From contig SKQM01000143.1 in assembly GCA_007119005.1 (NCBI GenBank), positions 1-6,371 on the forward strand: a DNA stretch of 6,371 nt, in the 5' to 3' direction. The notes under the pieces were generated by a model, which worked only from the letters and a program-made list of their open reading frames with translations, had not been told where the DNA came from and searched no databases. The translations under genes and the position numbers were made by a program. Every line of letters starts with the position of its first letter. The first letter of the stretch is position 1. Below, one piece after another: positions 1 through 6,284 of this stretch. The DNA comes from Thioalkalivibrio sp. (GTDB lineage: Bacteria; Pseudomonadota; Gammaproteobacteria; Ectothiorhodospirales; Ectothiorhodospiraceae).

Positions 1-216
1 ATTCTGGACCTCCAAAACGGCCTTACAACGCCAGTTTCAGGGACAAAAAGGGGCCAATAAGGCATGTGCTCCCTGACCAGGGTCGGCAGCCCAGTATGCG
101 GCGATCGTCGCGGGCCATCGAACACCGCCACTTTCGCCTCAAAATCGGTATCCTAGACCCGCGTCAAGCCGAGTCCAGCCTTATCGCTCGCGGGGCACCC
201 GCAGGCGGCCGCGGAT

Positions 217-234
217 CGGTCCCGATCGGAACCG
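217..234. repeat. 18-base near-palindrome upstream of trpB2
   Basis: CGGTCCCGATCGGAACCG reads almost the same on both strands, with one mismatched pair (C221 against A230) around a central CCGATCGG. It lies about 60 bases before the start codon of the TrpB2 gene. It could be an operator half-site pair or a small hairpin in the leader. In DNA this rich in GC such a palindrome can also arise by chance, so a regulatory role is only inference. Confidence 0.25.
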
Positions 235-279
235 AACACACACGAAAGCGCCTGGCCTCACCCAAAAAAAGACCGTCCC

Positions 280-284
280 AGGAG
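280..284 (+). promoter_or_regulatory. Ribosome binding site of trpB2
   Basis: AGGAG lies 11 bases before the ATG at 296. The spacing is slightly long but acceptable, and the site supports this ATG as the start of the TrpB2-type gene. The encoded N-terminus beginning [15 protein letters not shown] is also typical of the family. Confidence 0.6.
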
Positions 285-295
285 ACGCCCGACCC

Positions 296-1657
296 ATGAC
301 CGATTCCGTGAAGTACGTGCTCGACGAACGAGACATTCCCAGGCACTGGTACAACATCGTGGCGGACCTTCCCGTGCCCCCGCCACCCGTGCTGCATCCG
401 GGAACCCACCAGCCGGTCGGCCCCGACGATCTCGCGCCCATCTTCCCGATGGCGGTGATCGAGCAGGAGGTCAGCCAGGAACGGGAGATCGAAATCCCCG
501 AGCCCGTCCGTGACATCTACCGGCAGTGGCGCCCATCCCCGCTGTACCGGGCACGTCGGCTCGAGAAGCTGCTCGATACCCCCGCGCGCATCTACTACAA
601 GTACGAGGGCGTGAGCCCGGCGGGTTCGCACAAGCCCAACACCGCGATCCCCCAGGCCTTCTACAACAAGCAGGAAGGCATCAAGCGGATCACCACCGAG
701 ACCGGCGCCGGCCAGTGGGGATCGGCACTGGCACTGGCCGGGTCGTTCTTCGGCCTCGAGATCGAGGTCTTCATGGTGAAGGTGAGCTTCCAGCAGAAGC
801 CATACCGGCGCTCGTTCATGGAGACCTTTGGTGCCAAATGCATCGCCAGCCCCTCGGAACTCACCGCCGCGGGCCGAGCCGTGCTGGCGGAACATCCCGA
901 CAGCACCGGCAGCCTGGGCATCGCGATCAGCGAGGCGGTGGAGCGCTCGGTGGAACGGGACGACACCAAGTACGCCCTGGGGAGCGTCCTGAACCACGTG
1001 ATGCTGCACCAGACGGTGATCGGCCTGGAAGCCCTGAAGCAGTTCGAGCTCGCCAACGATTATCCCGACATGGTGATCGCCCCCACCGGCGGCGGCAGCA
1101 ACTTCGCGGGGATCACCTTCCCGTTCCTCGGCGAACAGCTGCGCGGTGGCCGTAAGATCGACCTTATTGCGGTCGAACCCTCCGCCTGCCCGACACTCAC
1201 ACGCGGGAGGTACGCGTACGACTTCGGTGACACCGCACACTTGACGCCGCTGGTGAAAATGCACACCCTCGGTTCGACCTACGTTCCCCCTGGATTTCAC
1301 GCCGGAGGCCTGCGCTACCACGGCATGGCGCCGCTGGTGTCGCACGTGACCGAACTCGGGCTGGTGAAGCCGCGTTCGTACAGCCAGCTGCAGTGCTTCG
1401 AAGCAGGAATGCAGTTTGCAAAGGCCGAAGGGATCATCCCGGCCCCCGAGGCCAACCATGGCGTGCGGGCCGCGATCGACGAGGCATTGCGCTGCAAGGA
1501 GGAAGGCGTGAGCCGTGCCATTCTGTTCAACCTCTGCGGCCACGGCAATTTCGACATGCAGGCCTACAGAGACTACCTCGACGGCAAACTGATGGACCTC
1601 GAGTACGACGAGAGCGAGATCGCAATGGCCCTCTCCGGGCTGCCTTCGGTGGCTTGA
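296..1657 (+). CDS. trpB2: TrpB2-type tryptophan synthase beta chain (TrpB-like PLP enzyme)
   Basis: This 453-residue protein is a pyridoxal-phosphate enzyme of the TrpB2 branch, which condenses indole with serine to make tryptophan in the cytoplasm. The PLP lysine lies in GSHKPNTA (Lys113). ETGAGQWG (135-142) carries the family's catalytic glutamate (Glu135); Trp after Gln, where classical TrpB1 has His, is typical of TrpB2. PTGGGSN (263-269) is the cofactor-phosphate loop. HAGGLRYHG (335-343), [13 protein letters not shown] (378-390) and the C-terminal LCGHGNFD (413-420) are further conserved blocks. Length, order of motifs and the extended N-terminus of about 80 residues match TrpB2 (TIGR01415-like) rather than TrpB1 of about 400 residues. 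The protein is intact. There is no trpA in the window, so it is either a stand-alone indole-using synthase, an indole-salvage enzyme, or a partner of a distant TrpA. The family call is secure; the physiological role is inferred. Confidence 0.95.
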   Translation: MTDSVKYVLDERDIPRHWYNIVADLPVPPPPVLHPGTHQPVGPDDLAPIFPMAVIEQEVSQEREIEIPEPVRDIYRQWRPSPLYRARRLEKLLDTPARIYYKYEGVSPAGSHKPNTAIPQAFYNKQEGIKRITTETGAGQWGSALALAGSFFGLEIEVFMVKVSFQQKPYRRSFMETFGAKCIASPSELTAAGRAVLAEHPDSTGSLGIAISEAVERSVERDDTKYALGSVLNHVMLHQTVIGLEALKQFELANDYPDMVIAPTGGGSNFAGITFPFLGEQLRGGRKIDLIAVEPSACPTLTRGRYAYDFGDTAHLTPLVKMHTLGSTYVPPGFHAGGLRYHGMAPLVSHVTELGLVKPRSYSQLQCFEAGMQFAKAEGIIPAPEANHGVRAAIDEALRCKEEGVSRAILFNLCGHGNFDMQAYRDYLDGKLMDLEYDESEIAMALSGLPSVA

Positions 1658-1663
1658 TACCGC

Positions 1664-1695
1664 GGCGCTGGCGGGGGAAGCTCCCGGCCAGCGCC
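1664..1695. terminator. GC-rich stem-loop after trpB2 (possible 3'-end structure)
   Basis: GGCGCTGGC (1664-1672) pairs perfectly with GCCAGCGCC (1687-1695). The 14 bases between can add an inner CGGG/CCCG stem. It begins 7 bases after the TrpB2 stop codon. No T-tract follows on plus or minus, so it may be an RNA-stabilising hairpin, a non-canonical terminator or part of a Rho-dependent end. Confidence 0.45.
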
Positions 1696-1701
1696 GACGG
1701 T

Positions 1702-1730
1702 CGGTAGACGCTGTGCTCGTCCGACTACCG
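1702..1730. repeat. Second inverted repeat in the convergent spacer
   Basis: CGGTAG (1702-1707) pairs with CTACCG (1725-1730). An inner GACG/CGTC pair (1707-1710 with 1718-1721) shares G1707 with the outer arm, so only one of the two can use it. The result is a bulged hairpin directly after the first stem-loop. It is weaker than the first and has no T-tract. It may cooperate with the first stem-loop at the junction of the two convergent genes, or be incidental. Confidence 0.3.
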
Positions 1731-1765
1731 GGCCCGCGTGGATCGTCGTTTTCGCGGCCATGCGG

Positions 1766-2890
1766 TCAACGCCGCCCGAGTTCGCCAATCCCCTGCCCCA
1801 TGAAGAAGTCCGTGTAGTACTCCTGCAGGGGATCGGGATCAAAGCGCTGGCCGCAGAGATCGTACACCTCGTGCAGGAACTGCTTCTGACGGCGCCTCGG
1901 CCGCCCGTCGAGCATCACGGTCACCTGCAGTACATCGAGCAGCAGTGCCTGTTCATCGGCATCGAGTTCGCGGATGGCTTCGCGACGAACGGACCAATCG
2001 AGGTCCAGCGTGCCTGGCCGAATCCCGAGCTCCTCGAACAGCCGGCCGAGGAGGATCACGAAGTTGGGATGATCGTTCGCGCTGCGGATAATCGCCTCGG
2101 CCACCGCCTCCAGCAGCAACCGGCGCTTGGACTCGCCGAGTCCCTCCCGCCTTTCGGACAACCGCTGTGCCAGTTCCTCGATGGCGATCGGACCCGCCGC
2201 CCGGATCCGTGACGCCCGCATCACCCAGCCGATAATGATCGCATTCCAGACCGCGTAGACGGCAATCGCCACCAGCGGAATCAGCGCCCGGACCGCCGCG
2301 CGTGCCAGCACGCGGCGCAGCATTACGCGCACGATGAAACTCGTCGCGCCGATTTTCAGCCGGTACAGCGCCGCGTACCCCCAGAGCTTCCAGCGGGGAA
2401 CCCGCAGGAATGGATCGATGCCGTAGATCGGCTCCTGTGGATCGGGCAGATCCAGCGCCGAGCGCGACAGGCCGATCGCGATCACCTGTTCCACCTCCGG
2501 ATCGGACAGGCGCAGCCCGGCGATGGAGGTGATGCGCGCGACCCGCCACAACACCACCCAATACAGGAACACGATTTCCACGGCGCTGATCACGATCGAC
2601 AAGCCCAGGAAGATCGCCCAGTACTCGAGCCAGCGCAGCCATGACTCGTCGGTGTCCGTGATGGTGAAGTTCAGCCAGATCTCGAGCCCGCCGATCAACG
2701 CACCCGACGCAATACCTGACACCGCCGCGAGGATTACCGCGGACATCTCCAGCCAGCGGATATGCCGCAGTTCTTCCCTGGGCCATCGGTGCAGACGCGG
2801 CTCATCCAGCGGATTCCGCCTGCGCAGGAACCGCACTGCGGTGCGTTCGATGACATTCAACTTGGAGAGGTTCGGGCTCGCCGGATCCAT
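1766..2890 (-). CDS. Three-helix membrane protein with C-terminal TerB-like domain
   Basis: A 374-residue protein of unknown function. The N-terminal 45 or so residues are basic and polar. Hydrophobic segments follow at about 50-74, 90-115 and 202-224, so it is an inner-membrane protein. A polar stretch of about 85 residues (116-200) links the second and third segments, including a basic amphipathic stretch (KLWGYAALYRLKIGATSFIV) just before the third. The C-terminal part is soluble; residues about 310-368 (LDADEQALLLDVLQVTVMLDG, then a charged helix) resemble TerB/DUF533 helical domains. It recalls uncharacterised proteins labelled LBF_2804 family, from memory only. Start choice: ATG at 2890 is preceded by purine-rich GGAGAAGAGGGGGG; an in-frame GTG at 2926 would add 12 residues but has a poor ribosome site. 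It is the last gene of the likely minus-strand unit, 105 bases after the lipoprotein gene. Topology and function are inferred. Confidence 0.85.
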   Translation of the reverse strand: MDPASPNLSKLNVIERTAVRFLRRRNPLDEPRLHRWPREELRHIRWLEMSAVILAAVSGIASGALIGGLEIWLNFTITDTDESWLRWLEYWAIFLGLSIVISAVEIVFLYWVVLWRVARITSIAGLRLSDPEVEQVIAIGLSRSALDLPDPQEPIYGIDPFLRVPRWKLWGYAALYRLKIGATSFIVRVMLRRVLARAAVRALIPLVAIAVYAVWNAIIIGWVMRASRIRAAGPIAIEELAQRLSERREGLGESKRRLLLEAVAEAIIRSANDHPNFVILLGRLFEELGIRPGTLDLDWSVRREAIRELDADEQALLLDVLQVTVMLDGRPRRRQKQFLHEVYDLCGQRFDPDPLQEYYTDFFMGQGIGELGRR

Positions 2891-2995
2891 GGTGTCGATA
2901 CCCCCCTCTTCTCCAGCCTCTGTCACTGCCGGATCATCCAGACCCCGGCCCCTACCCCGGGCTTGGGCTTCCAGCGAAAACGCCGGGGAATGCTC
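2891..2995. other. Intercistronic spacer with G/C-rich inverted repeats
   Basis: The 105 bases between the lipoprotein stop and the membrane-protein start hold the purine-rich ribosome binding region (about 2900-2914 on minus) and repeated CCCCGG/CCGGGG elements (about 2943-2986). Read on minus, these can pair as competing hairpins, for example CCCGG with CCGGG across an 8-base loop. No T-tract follows, so I do not call a terminator. They could attenuate or process the message between the two genes. Confidence 0.35.
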
Positions 2996-4219
2996 TCAGC
3001 GAATGGCGTCCTGCACCGAGCCGAAACTGCGGATCCAGGGCTGGTTGCGCCGCACCTCCGCGGGAAGCGAGGCGATGGCGGTGCGCGCGGCCTCGGCGTT
3101 CGGGTAACTGCCCGCGATGGCGACAAACCAGTCGGCACCGTTGCGCTCGGTGCGGATCCATGCCGTCTCCCGGTCCAGCGGATGCCGCGCGAGGAAGTCG
3201 CGCACCCCAGCCTCCTGCGCGAGACCCAGCACCTGGATGGTGAAAGCCGTGCGCGGCTGCGCACGAATCCACTCAAGCCCGCCGGCTGCCGTCGTTGGCC
3301 GTCGATCGATCGAAGCAGCCGCAGGTGCGGGCGTTGGTGGCGCGGCAGCCACCACTCGAGGCGTTGGCGCCACCTTGGGCGGCGGCGGGGTCGGTTCTGC
3401 AGGGCGCCGAACGGGGGCAGGCGTCGGGATGGGATCGATGCGGACGGGTTCCGATGCGATCAGCCCCGTAGCTGCCGCAGCAACCGTCTGCGGGGGTTGG
3501 GCCGCAAGGGCGAGGGCCTGTTGCTGCAATGACCGGGCATCGGAAACGCTGTTCGTTTCCGCAAAATGCTCAGCTACGTACCCGGCACGCGCCGCGGCGC
3601 GTTCGTATTCACCGCGCTCGAGATCCAGCCGGGCAATCGCCAGTTCGGATCGCGCGAGGCCCTCGTGCAGGTCGACCAGGTAGGGCAGCGCCTCGTCACG
3701 GTAGCGCGAGTCCGGGAACCGCCTCACGAAGAATGCGAATTCCTCGACGGTCTCACGCGCCTTCTCGACATCGGCGAGCAGTTCCGGCCTGGATGTCGCG
3801 ACCCGGTGATTCTGCTTCCAGATCCCGTATCCGGCGACTGCGTGCAGGTAATGGGCGTAGTCCTGCTGGGTGAACGACGCATCACCGGAGACCAGCGCCT
3901 CGGTCTGCCGGCGGGCCCGCCGAGGATCTTCCATCCGGATGCAGGCGTAGGCGGCCTGCAGACGTGCGCTCGTAAGCAGTGCGCCGCCCGGGTGGTGGCG
4001 TTCTGCTGTCTCCAATGCCGCATCAGCTCCAACGCAATCCCCGCGCTCGATGGCTTCGGTAACAGCCGCGTAGGCGGAACGCTCGTCCGGCACCGGGGTG
4101 CCATTGGTCGCACAGCCGCCGAGCAGGAGTGCGAGGCAGGCGCCCGCGAGCACACCGGCCCACCGGATGGGGGTTCCTGCGGGCAGCAGGGGAAACGGAT
4201 GCAGGACGCGGATGTTCAC
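2996..4219 (-). CDS. Lipoprotein with BamD-like repeat domain and C-terminal SPOR domain
   Basis: A 407-residue predicted lipoprotein. A signal peptide ends in the lipobox LLGGC (Cys36). The following residues are ATN, with no Asp at +2, which by the E. coli rule sends it to the outer membrane. Residues about 48-235 form a helical-repeat domain. The best part (about 147-222: EEFAFFVRRFPDSRYRDEA..., LARSELAIARLDLERGEYERAAARAGYVAEHF) matches the core of BamD, the lipoprotein of the outer-membrane protein assembly complex. Residues about 240-322 are a Pro/Ala-rich linker. Residues 325-407 are a SPOR domain closest in style to DamX (FTIQVLG, then RNGADWFVAIAGSYPN, then LPAEVRRNQPWIRSFGSVQ), which binds denuded peptidoglycan glycan strands. 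GTG at 4219 is chosen because it precedes a proper signal peptide and follows GGGTGAG by 9 bases. The longer open frame to 4453 overlaps the ATPase gene and gives a Cys/Arg-rich non-protein-like N-terminus. It is probably a BamD paralogue rather than BamD itself. Confidence 0.88.
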   Translation of the reverse strand: MNIRVLHPFPLLPAGTPIRWAGVLAGACLALLLGGCATNGTPVPDERSAYAAVTEAIERGDCVGADAALETAERHHPGGALLTSARLQAAYACIRMEDPRRARRQTEALVSGDASFTQQDYAHYLHAVAGYGIWKQNHRVATSRPELLADVEKARETVEEFAFFVRRFPDSRYRDEALPYLVDLHEGLARSELAIARLDLERGEYERAAARAGYVAEHFAETNSVSDARSLQQQALALAAQPPQTVAAAATGLIASEPVRIDPIPTPAPVRRPAEPTPPPPKVAPTPRVVAAAPPTPAPAAASIDRRPTTAAGGLEWIRAQPRTAFTIQVLGLAQEAGVRDFLARHPLDRETAWIRTERNGADWFVAIAGSYPNAEAARTAIASLPAEVRRNQPWIRSFGSVQDAIR

Positions 4220-4225
4220 AGGCGC

Positions 4226-4235
4226 ATTCTCACCC
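4226..4235 (-). promoter_or_regulatory. Ribosome binding site deciding the lipoprotein GTG start
   Basis: On the minus strand TTGGGTGAG precedes the GTG at 4219 with a 9-base gap. It is a moderate Shine-Dalgarno match, but no better site lies near other in-frame starts, and the lipoprotein signal peptide begins right here. A nearby ATG in another frame (AATGCGCCTGTGA) is closed at once by a stop codon. Confidence 0.45.
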
Positions 4236-4295
4236 AAATCGATGCCGCTTTCCCAGTGCGCGGCCGGCGCAACAGCCCAGCCGCTGTCACAGAGC

Positions 4296-5771
4296 TCACG
4301 GCAGACCCTTATGCGAAGCTGGGGTAGCACGATCCTGCGACCACGTGCGCAGTGCCTTGATCTGCTCCGACATGGTCTTCGACAGGGGCACGATCCGCGA
4401 CGTGCTCCAGAACAGGTCGCGCTCATTGATCTCGCGGCCATCCTCCCATGCATGCACTGCCGCCGACTTCACCGCCTGTTCGATCTCGGCTCCGCTCCAG
4501 CTGCGCGTGAGCACCGCCAGCGTCTTCATGTTGAACGCGGCCGGGTCGGCGCCAGCGGCGCTCAGGTGGATCTGGATGATACCGGTCCGCTCCTCCTCGG
4601 TCGGCAAATCGAGGAAAAACAACTGGTCGAAGCGACCCTTGCGGATCACCTCGGCCGGAAGCAGCTGGATCCGGTTCGCGGTGGCGACGACGAAGACCCC
4701 CGGCGGCTTCTCCTGCATCCAGGTCAGGAAGCTCGAAAAGATGTTCGGGTTGTTGCCACGATGGCTCTCCGAGTCGTAGCCAAAGCTGTTCTCCATCTCG
4801 TCGATCCACAGCACCATCGGTGCGATCTGCTCCGCCATCTGCAGCGCATGGTCAAAGGCGTACTCGGGAGCCCCGTAGGCGCCAGACAGCACGAGGTTCA
4901 TGTCCAGCCGGACCAGCGGCAACGACCAGGCGCTGGCGATGACCTTGGCCGCCATGCTCTTCCCGCAGCCGCTGACGCCCATGAAGAGCACCCCGGAGGG
5001 CGGCGGCACGCGCATATCCGCCCGCTCTCCGGAGAAGAAGCTGCGGCGCGTCAGCACCCACTCCTTCAGGTTCTCGAGGCCCCCTACGCGATCGATGTCG
5101 ACGGTGTCCGGAATGTACTTCAGGCAGGCCTCGCGCATCAGGGCCGTTGCCTTCTCGGCCCGGATCTCGGTCAACCCCTCCTCTGTGCCGAGCTTTCCCT
5201 CCGTCGAGAGGCGGCGCATCAGGTGCCGGATCTCGGAGAGCATCATGCCCTTCATCGATGCGGCCGCCTGAATGAGCCAGGGTTCCGGCGGCGCCGTGCC
5301 ACTCCGCGCCGCGACTGCCTGCAAGTCGGCCAGGATCTCCTGCTGGTCGGGGGCACCGAGTTCCACGGTAAAGACCTCCCGGGACAGCGACTCCGGAATC
5401 TTCCAGAGCGGACAGGACAGGAAGATGAAGGTCTGGCTTCCACTCAGAGTCAGGTAGAGGTCGCGCAGTGCCCGCACCAGTTCCGGTCGCTCGTCGAACA
5501 ACAGTGGCAGATCCTTGAGCAGGTAGAAGGCTTCCCGAGGCGCCGCGAGGATCGACCTCAACGCCTCGAATGGATCATGCGGATGCCCGCTCGTCTGCCC
5601 CGGAAATCCGCTCGTCGCCGTCCAGACGTGGACCGGGCGGGCGTCGCCATAGTGAGATTCTGACAACCGCTCCAGCAGGCGGGTCAAGCGGTCCTCTTCG
5701 TGGCAACGCACGTAGATCAGCGGCTGTCCGCCGGTCAGGGCCTTGCCGATACGGACGATGACATGGTTCAC
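4296..5771 (-). CDS. Ycf46-like AAA+ ATPase
   Basis: A 491-residue cytoplasmic AAA+ protein. The N-terminal half (about 1-225) is the degenerate nucleotide-binding-like region typical of Ycf46 proteins, starting near QPLIYVRCHEEDRLTRLLERL. The C-terminal half is an active-looking AAA+ module: Walker A GVSGCGKS (265-272), Walker B MVLWIDEME (319-327; Asp324, Glu325), sensor 1 VVATAN (Asn366), arginine finger in RKGRFD (Arg380) and a sensor-2 helix region WSGAEIEQA (425-433). The segment usually written Y/F-V-G-E-S-E after Walker A is changed to SGAYGAPEYAF, so pore-loop behaviour may differ. The GTG at 5771 is chosen because GGAG sits 8 bases upstream and the length fits the family; a GTG at 5843 would add 24 residues with no good ribosome site. 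It is the first gene of the minus-strand unit, 76 bases before the lipoprotein gene. Cyanobacterial and plastid Ycf46 proteins have no firmly settled function; a chaperone-like remodelling role is inference. Confidence 0.93.
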   Translation of the reverse strand: MNHVIVRIGKALTGGQPLIYVRCHEEDRLTRLLERLSESHYGDARPVHVWTATSGFPGQTSGHPHDPFEALRSILAAPREAFYLLKDLPLLFDERPELVRALRDLYLTLSGSQTFIFLSCPLWKIPESLSREVFTVELGAPDQQEILADLQAVAARSGTAPPEPWLIQAAASMKGMMLSEIRHLMRRLSTEGKLGTEEGLTEIRAEKATALMREACLKYIPDTVDIDRVGGLENLKEWVLTRRSFFSGERADMRVPPPSGVLFMGVSGCGKSMAAKVIASAWSLPLVRLDMNLVLSGAYGAPEYAFDHALQMAEQIAPMVLWIDEMENSFGYDSESHRGNNPNIFSSFLTWMQEKPPGVFVVATANRIQLLPAEVIRKGRFDQLFFLDLPTEEERTGIIQIHLSAAGADPAAFNMKTLAVLTRSWSGAEIEQAVKSAAVHAWEDGREINERDLFWSTSRIVPLSKTMSEQIKALRTWSQDRATPASHKGLP

Positions 5772-5779
5772 AGCAAGTA

Positions 5780-5783
5780 CTCC
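5780..5783 (-). promoter_or_regulatory. Ribosome binding site deciding the ATPase GTG start
   Basis: On minus, GGAG lies 8 bases before the GTG at 5771 (GGAGTACTTGCTGTG). This is a clean Shine-Dalgarno arrangement and supports the 491-residue form of the ATPase over the one beginning 24 codons upstream. Confidence 0.65.
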
Positions 5784-5870
5784 GGCCAGGTTCCTTCCCG
5801 GGGATTGCGTTGCGGGGGCGAACACACAGGGTATCCGGGACACGCCACGTATGCGGTTCCCGATCCGTCA

Positions 5871-5876
5871 ATGATA
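5871..5876 (-). promoter_or_regulatory. Possible -10 element for the ATPase-lipoprotein-membrane unit
   Basis: TATCAT on minus matches the sigma-70 -10 consensus in five of six positions. It would give a leader of roughly 90 bases before the ATPase start. The -35 region 17 bases further up is poor, so the call is weak. A GGCGCC-7 bases-GGCGCC inverted repeat (5886-5904) covers the -35 area and could be a binding site or chance. A TTGACG overlapping the TATCAT has no -10 partner at normal spacing. Confidence 0.25.
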
Positions 5877-5944
5877 GGAGACATCGGCGCCGGAGGGTGG
5901 CGCCCGCGGGGCGCGCAGGAACAGAATCGACCCGTTCAGCGTGT

Positions 5945-5977
5945 CCCTAAAGAACGGGCCCCTTGATCAGGGGCCCG
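5945..5977 (-). terminator. Rho-independent terminator of the small membrane protein gene
   Basis: CGGGCCCCT (5955-5963) pairs perfectly with AGGGGCCCG (5969-5977) around a 5-base loop TGATC. Read on minus, the 9-bp stem is followed by TTCTTTAGGG, a short T-rich tail. It begins 23 bases after the stop codon of the 62-codon gene on the same strand. It therefore separates that gene from the ATPase unit downstream. The tail is short, so some read-through is possible. Confidence 0.8.
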
Positions 5978-6000
5978 CTTGATCGATGTGGCTGAGGAGG

Positions 6001-6189
6001 CTAGAGGGTCGCCGTTGCGATGCCCATCGCAGCGCCACCGAGGGCACCGACGGTTCCGCACACGGACGGATGATAGGCAAGCCAGCCTGCACGGATGCCG
6101 ACTGCGCAGGACGAATAAAAGGCGACGAAACCGACCGAGGCGAGAATCACGACCTGCGGCAGCATGGCGGCAGCAACGATTGCTTCCAT
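6001..6189 (-). CDS. Small hydrophobic membrane protein, 62 residues
   Basis: I do not recognise the family. The 62-residue product is very hydrophobic. A first membrane segment spans about residues 4-25 to 31 (IVAAAMLPQVVILASVGFVAF), a short loop contains Arg33 and Trp36-His40, and a second glycine-rich segment lies at about 45-60 (GTVGALGGAAMGIATA) with a GxxGG/GxxxG-like packing pattern. There are two cysteines, at about 28 and 44, one near each helix. Evidence that it is a true gene: GGAGG sits 4 bases before the ATG at 6189, and a strong intrinsic terminator follows the TAG stop by about 23 bases. The open frame ends where the gene should. It could be a small helical-hairpin membrane protein or a bacteriocin-like or holin-like peptide; nothing in the sequence decides this. 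It is transcribed on the same strand as the ATPase unit but is cut off from it by the terminator. Confidence 0.75.
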   Translation of the reverse strand: MEAIVAAAMLPQVVILASVGFVAFYSSCAVGIRAGWLAYHPSVCGTVGALGGAAMGIATATL

Positions 6190-6193
6190 CTTT

Positions 6194-6198
6194 CCTCC
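6194..6198 (-). promoter_or_regulatory. Strong ribosome binding site of the small membrane protein gene
   Basis: On minus, GGAGG is followed by AAAG and then the ATG at 6189. This is among the best Shine-Dalgarno matches in the window and is the main reason to accept such a short open frame as a gene. Confidence 0.7.
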
Positions 6199-6284
6199 AG
6201 AGCTCTTGGGGTGGGAGGCGGCCGCCGTTGCCCGACAGTGTCGGAGGCGGTCGCGAAGTCGAAGCCTTTTTTCGATTGCTGCGA

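Larger units (their letters stand above)
1..295. other. Upstream region of trpB2 without a convincing gene
   Basis: I see no supported gene in this stretch. One plus-strand frame stays open across it, but its translation is arginine- and proline-rich low-information sequence, as expected from open frames in GC-rich DNA, and no recognisable domain is visible. No tRNA-like fold or good sigma-70 promoter could be picked with confidence. It holds a near-palindrome at 217-234 and the ribosome binding site of the next gene at 280-284, so it probably acts mainly as the leader and promoter region of the downstream gene. Confidence 0.5.
1658..1765. other. Convergent intergenic region with two stem-loops
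   Basis: This spacer separates the ends of two genes that face each other: the TrpB2 gene on plus and the TerB-like membrane gene on minus. It holds two GC-rich inverted repeats, entered separately. Neither is followed by a run of T on either strand, so a standard intrinsic terminator cannot be claimed. Their position suggests a role in 3'-end formation or mRNA stability for one or both transcripts. Confidence 0.5.

Noticed and set aside
66..299. Small plus-strand open frame of 77 codons before trpB2
   Set aside because: There is no ribosome site, the composition is Arg/Pro-rich, no homologous domain is visible, and it runs into the start of trpB2.
164..1543. Long minus-strand open frame opposite the TrpB2 gene
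   Set aside because: It lies fully antisense to a well-supported enzyme gene, has His/Gly/Arg-rich composition with no domain, and is explained by codon bias in GC-rich DNA.
3566..4327. Plus-strand open frame opposite the lipoprotein gene
   Set aside because: It is a shadow of the BamD/SPOR gene, without a ribosome site or domain.
4220..4453. N-terminal extension of the lipoprotein gene to an upstream ATG
   Set aside because: It would overlap the ATPase coding region by about 158 bases, encodes a Cys/Arg-rich non-protein-like segment, and buries the lipoprotein signal peptide.
4098..5663. Long plus-strand open frame of about 520 codons opposite the ATPase gene
   Set aside because: It is antisense to an intact AAA+ ATPase with all key motifs, and its translation is Arg/His/Gln-rich with no recognisable domain.
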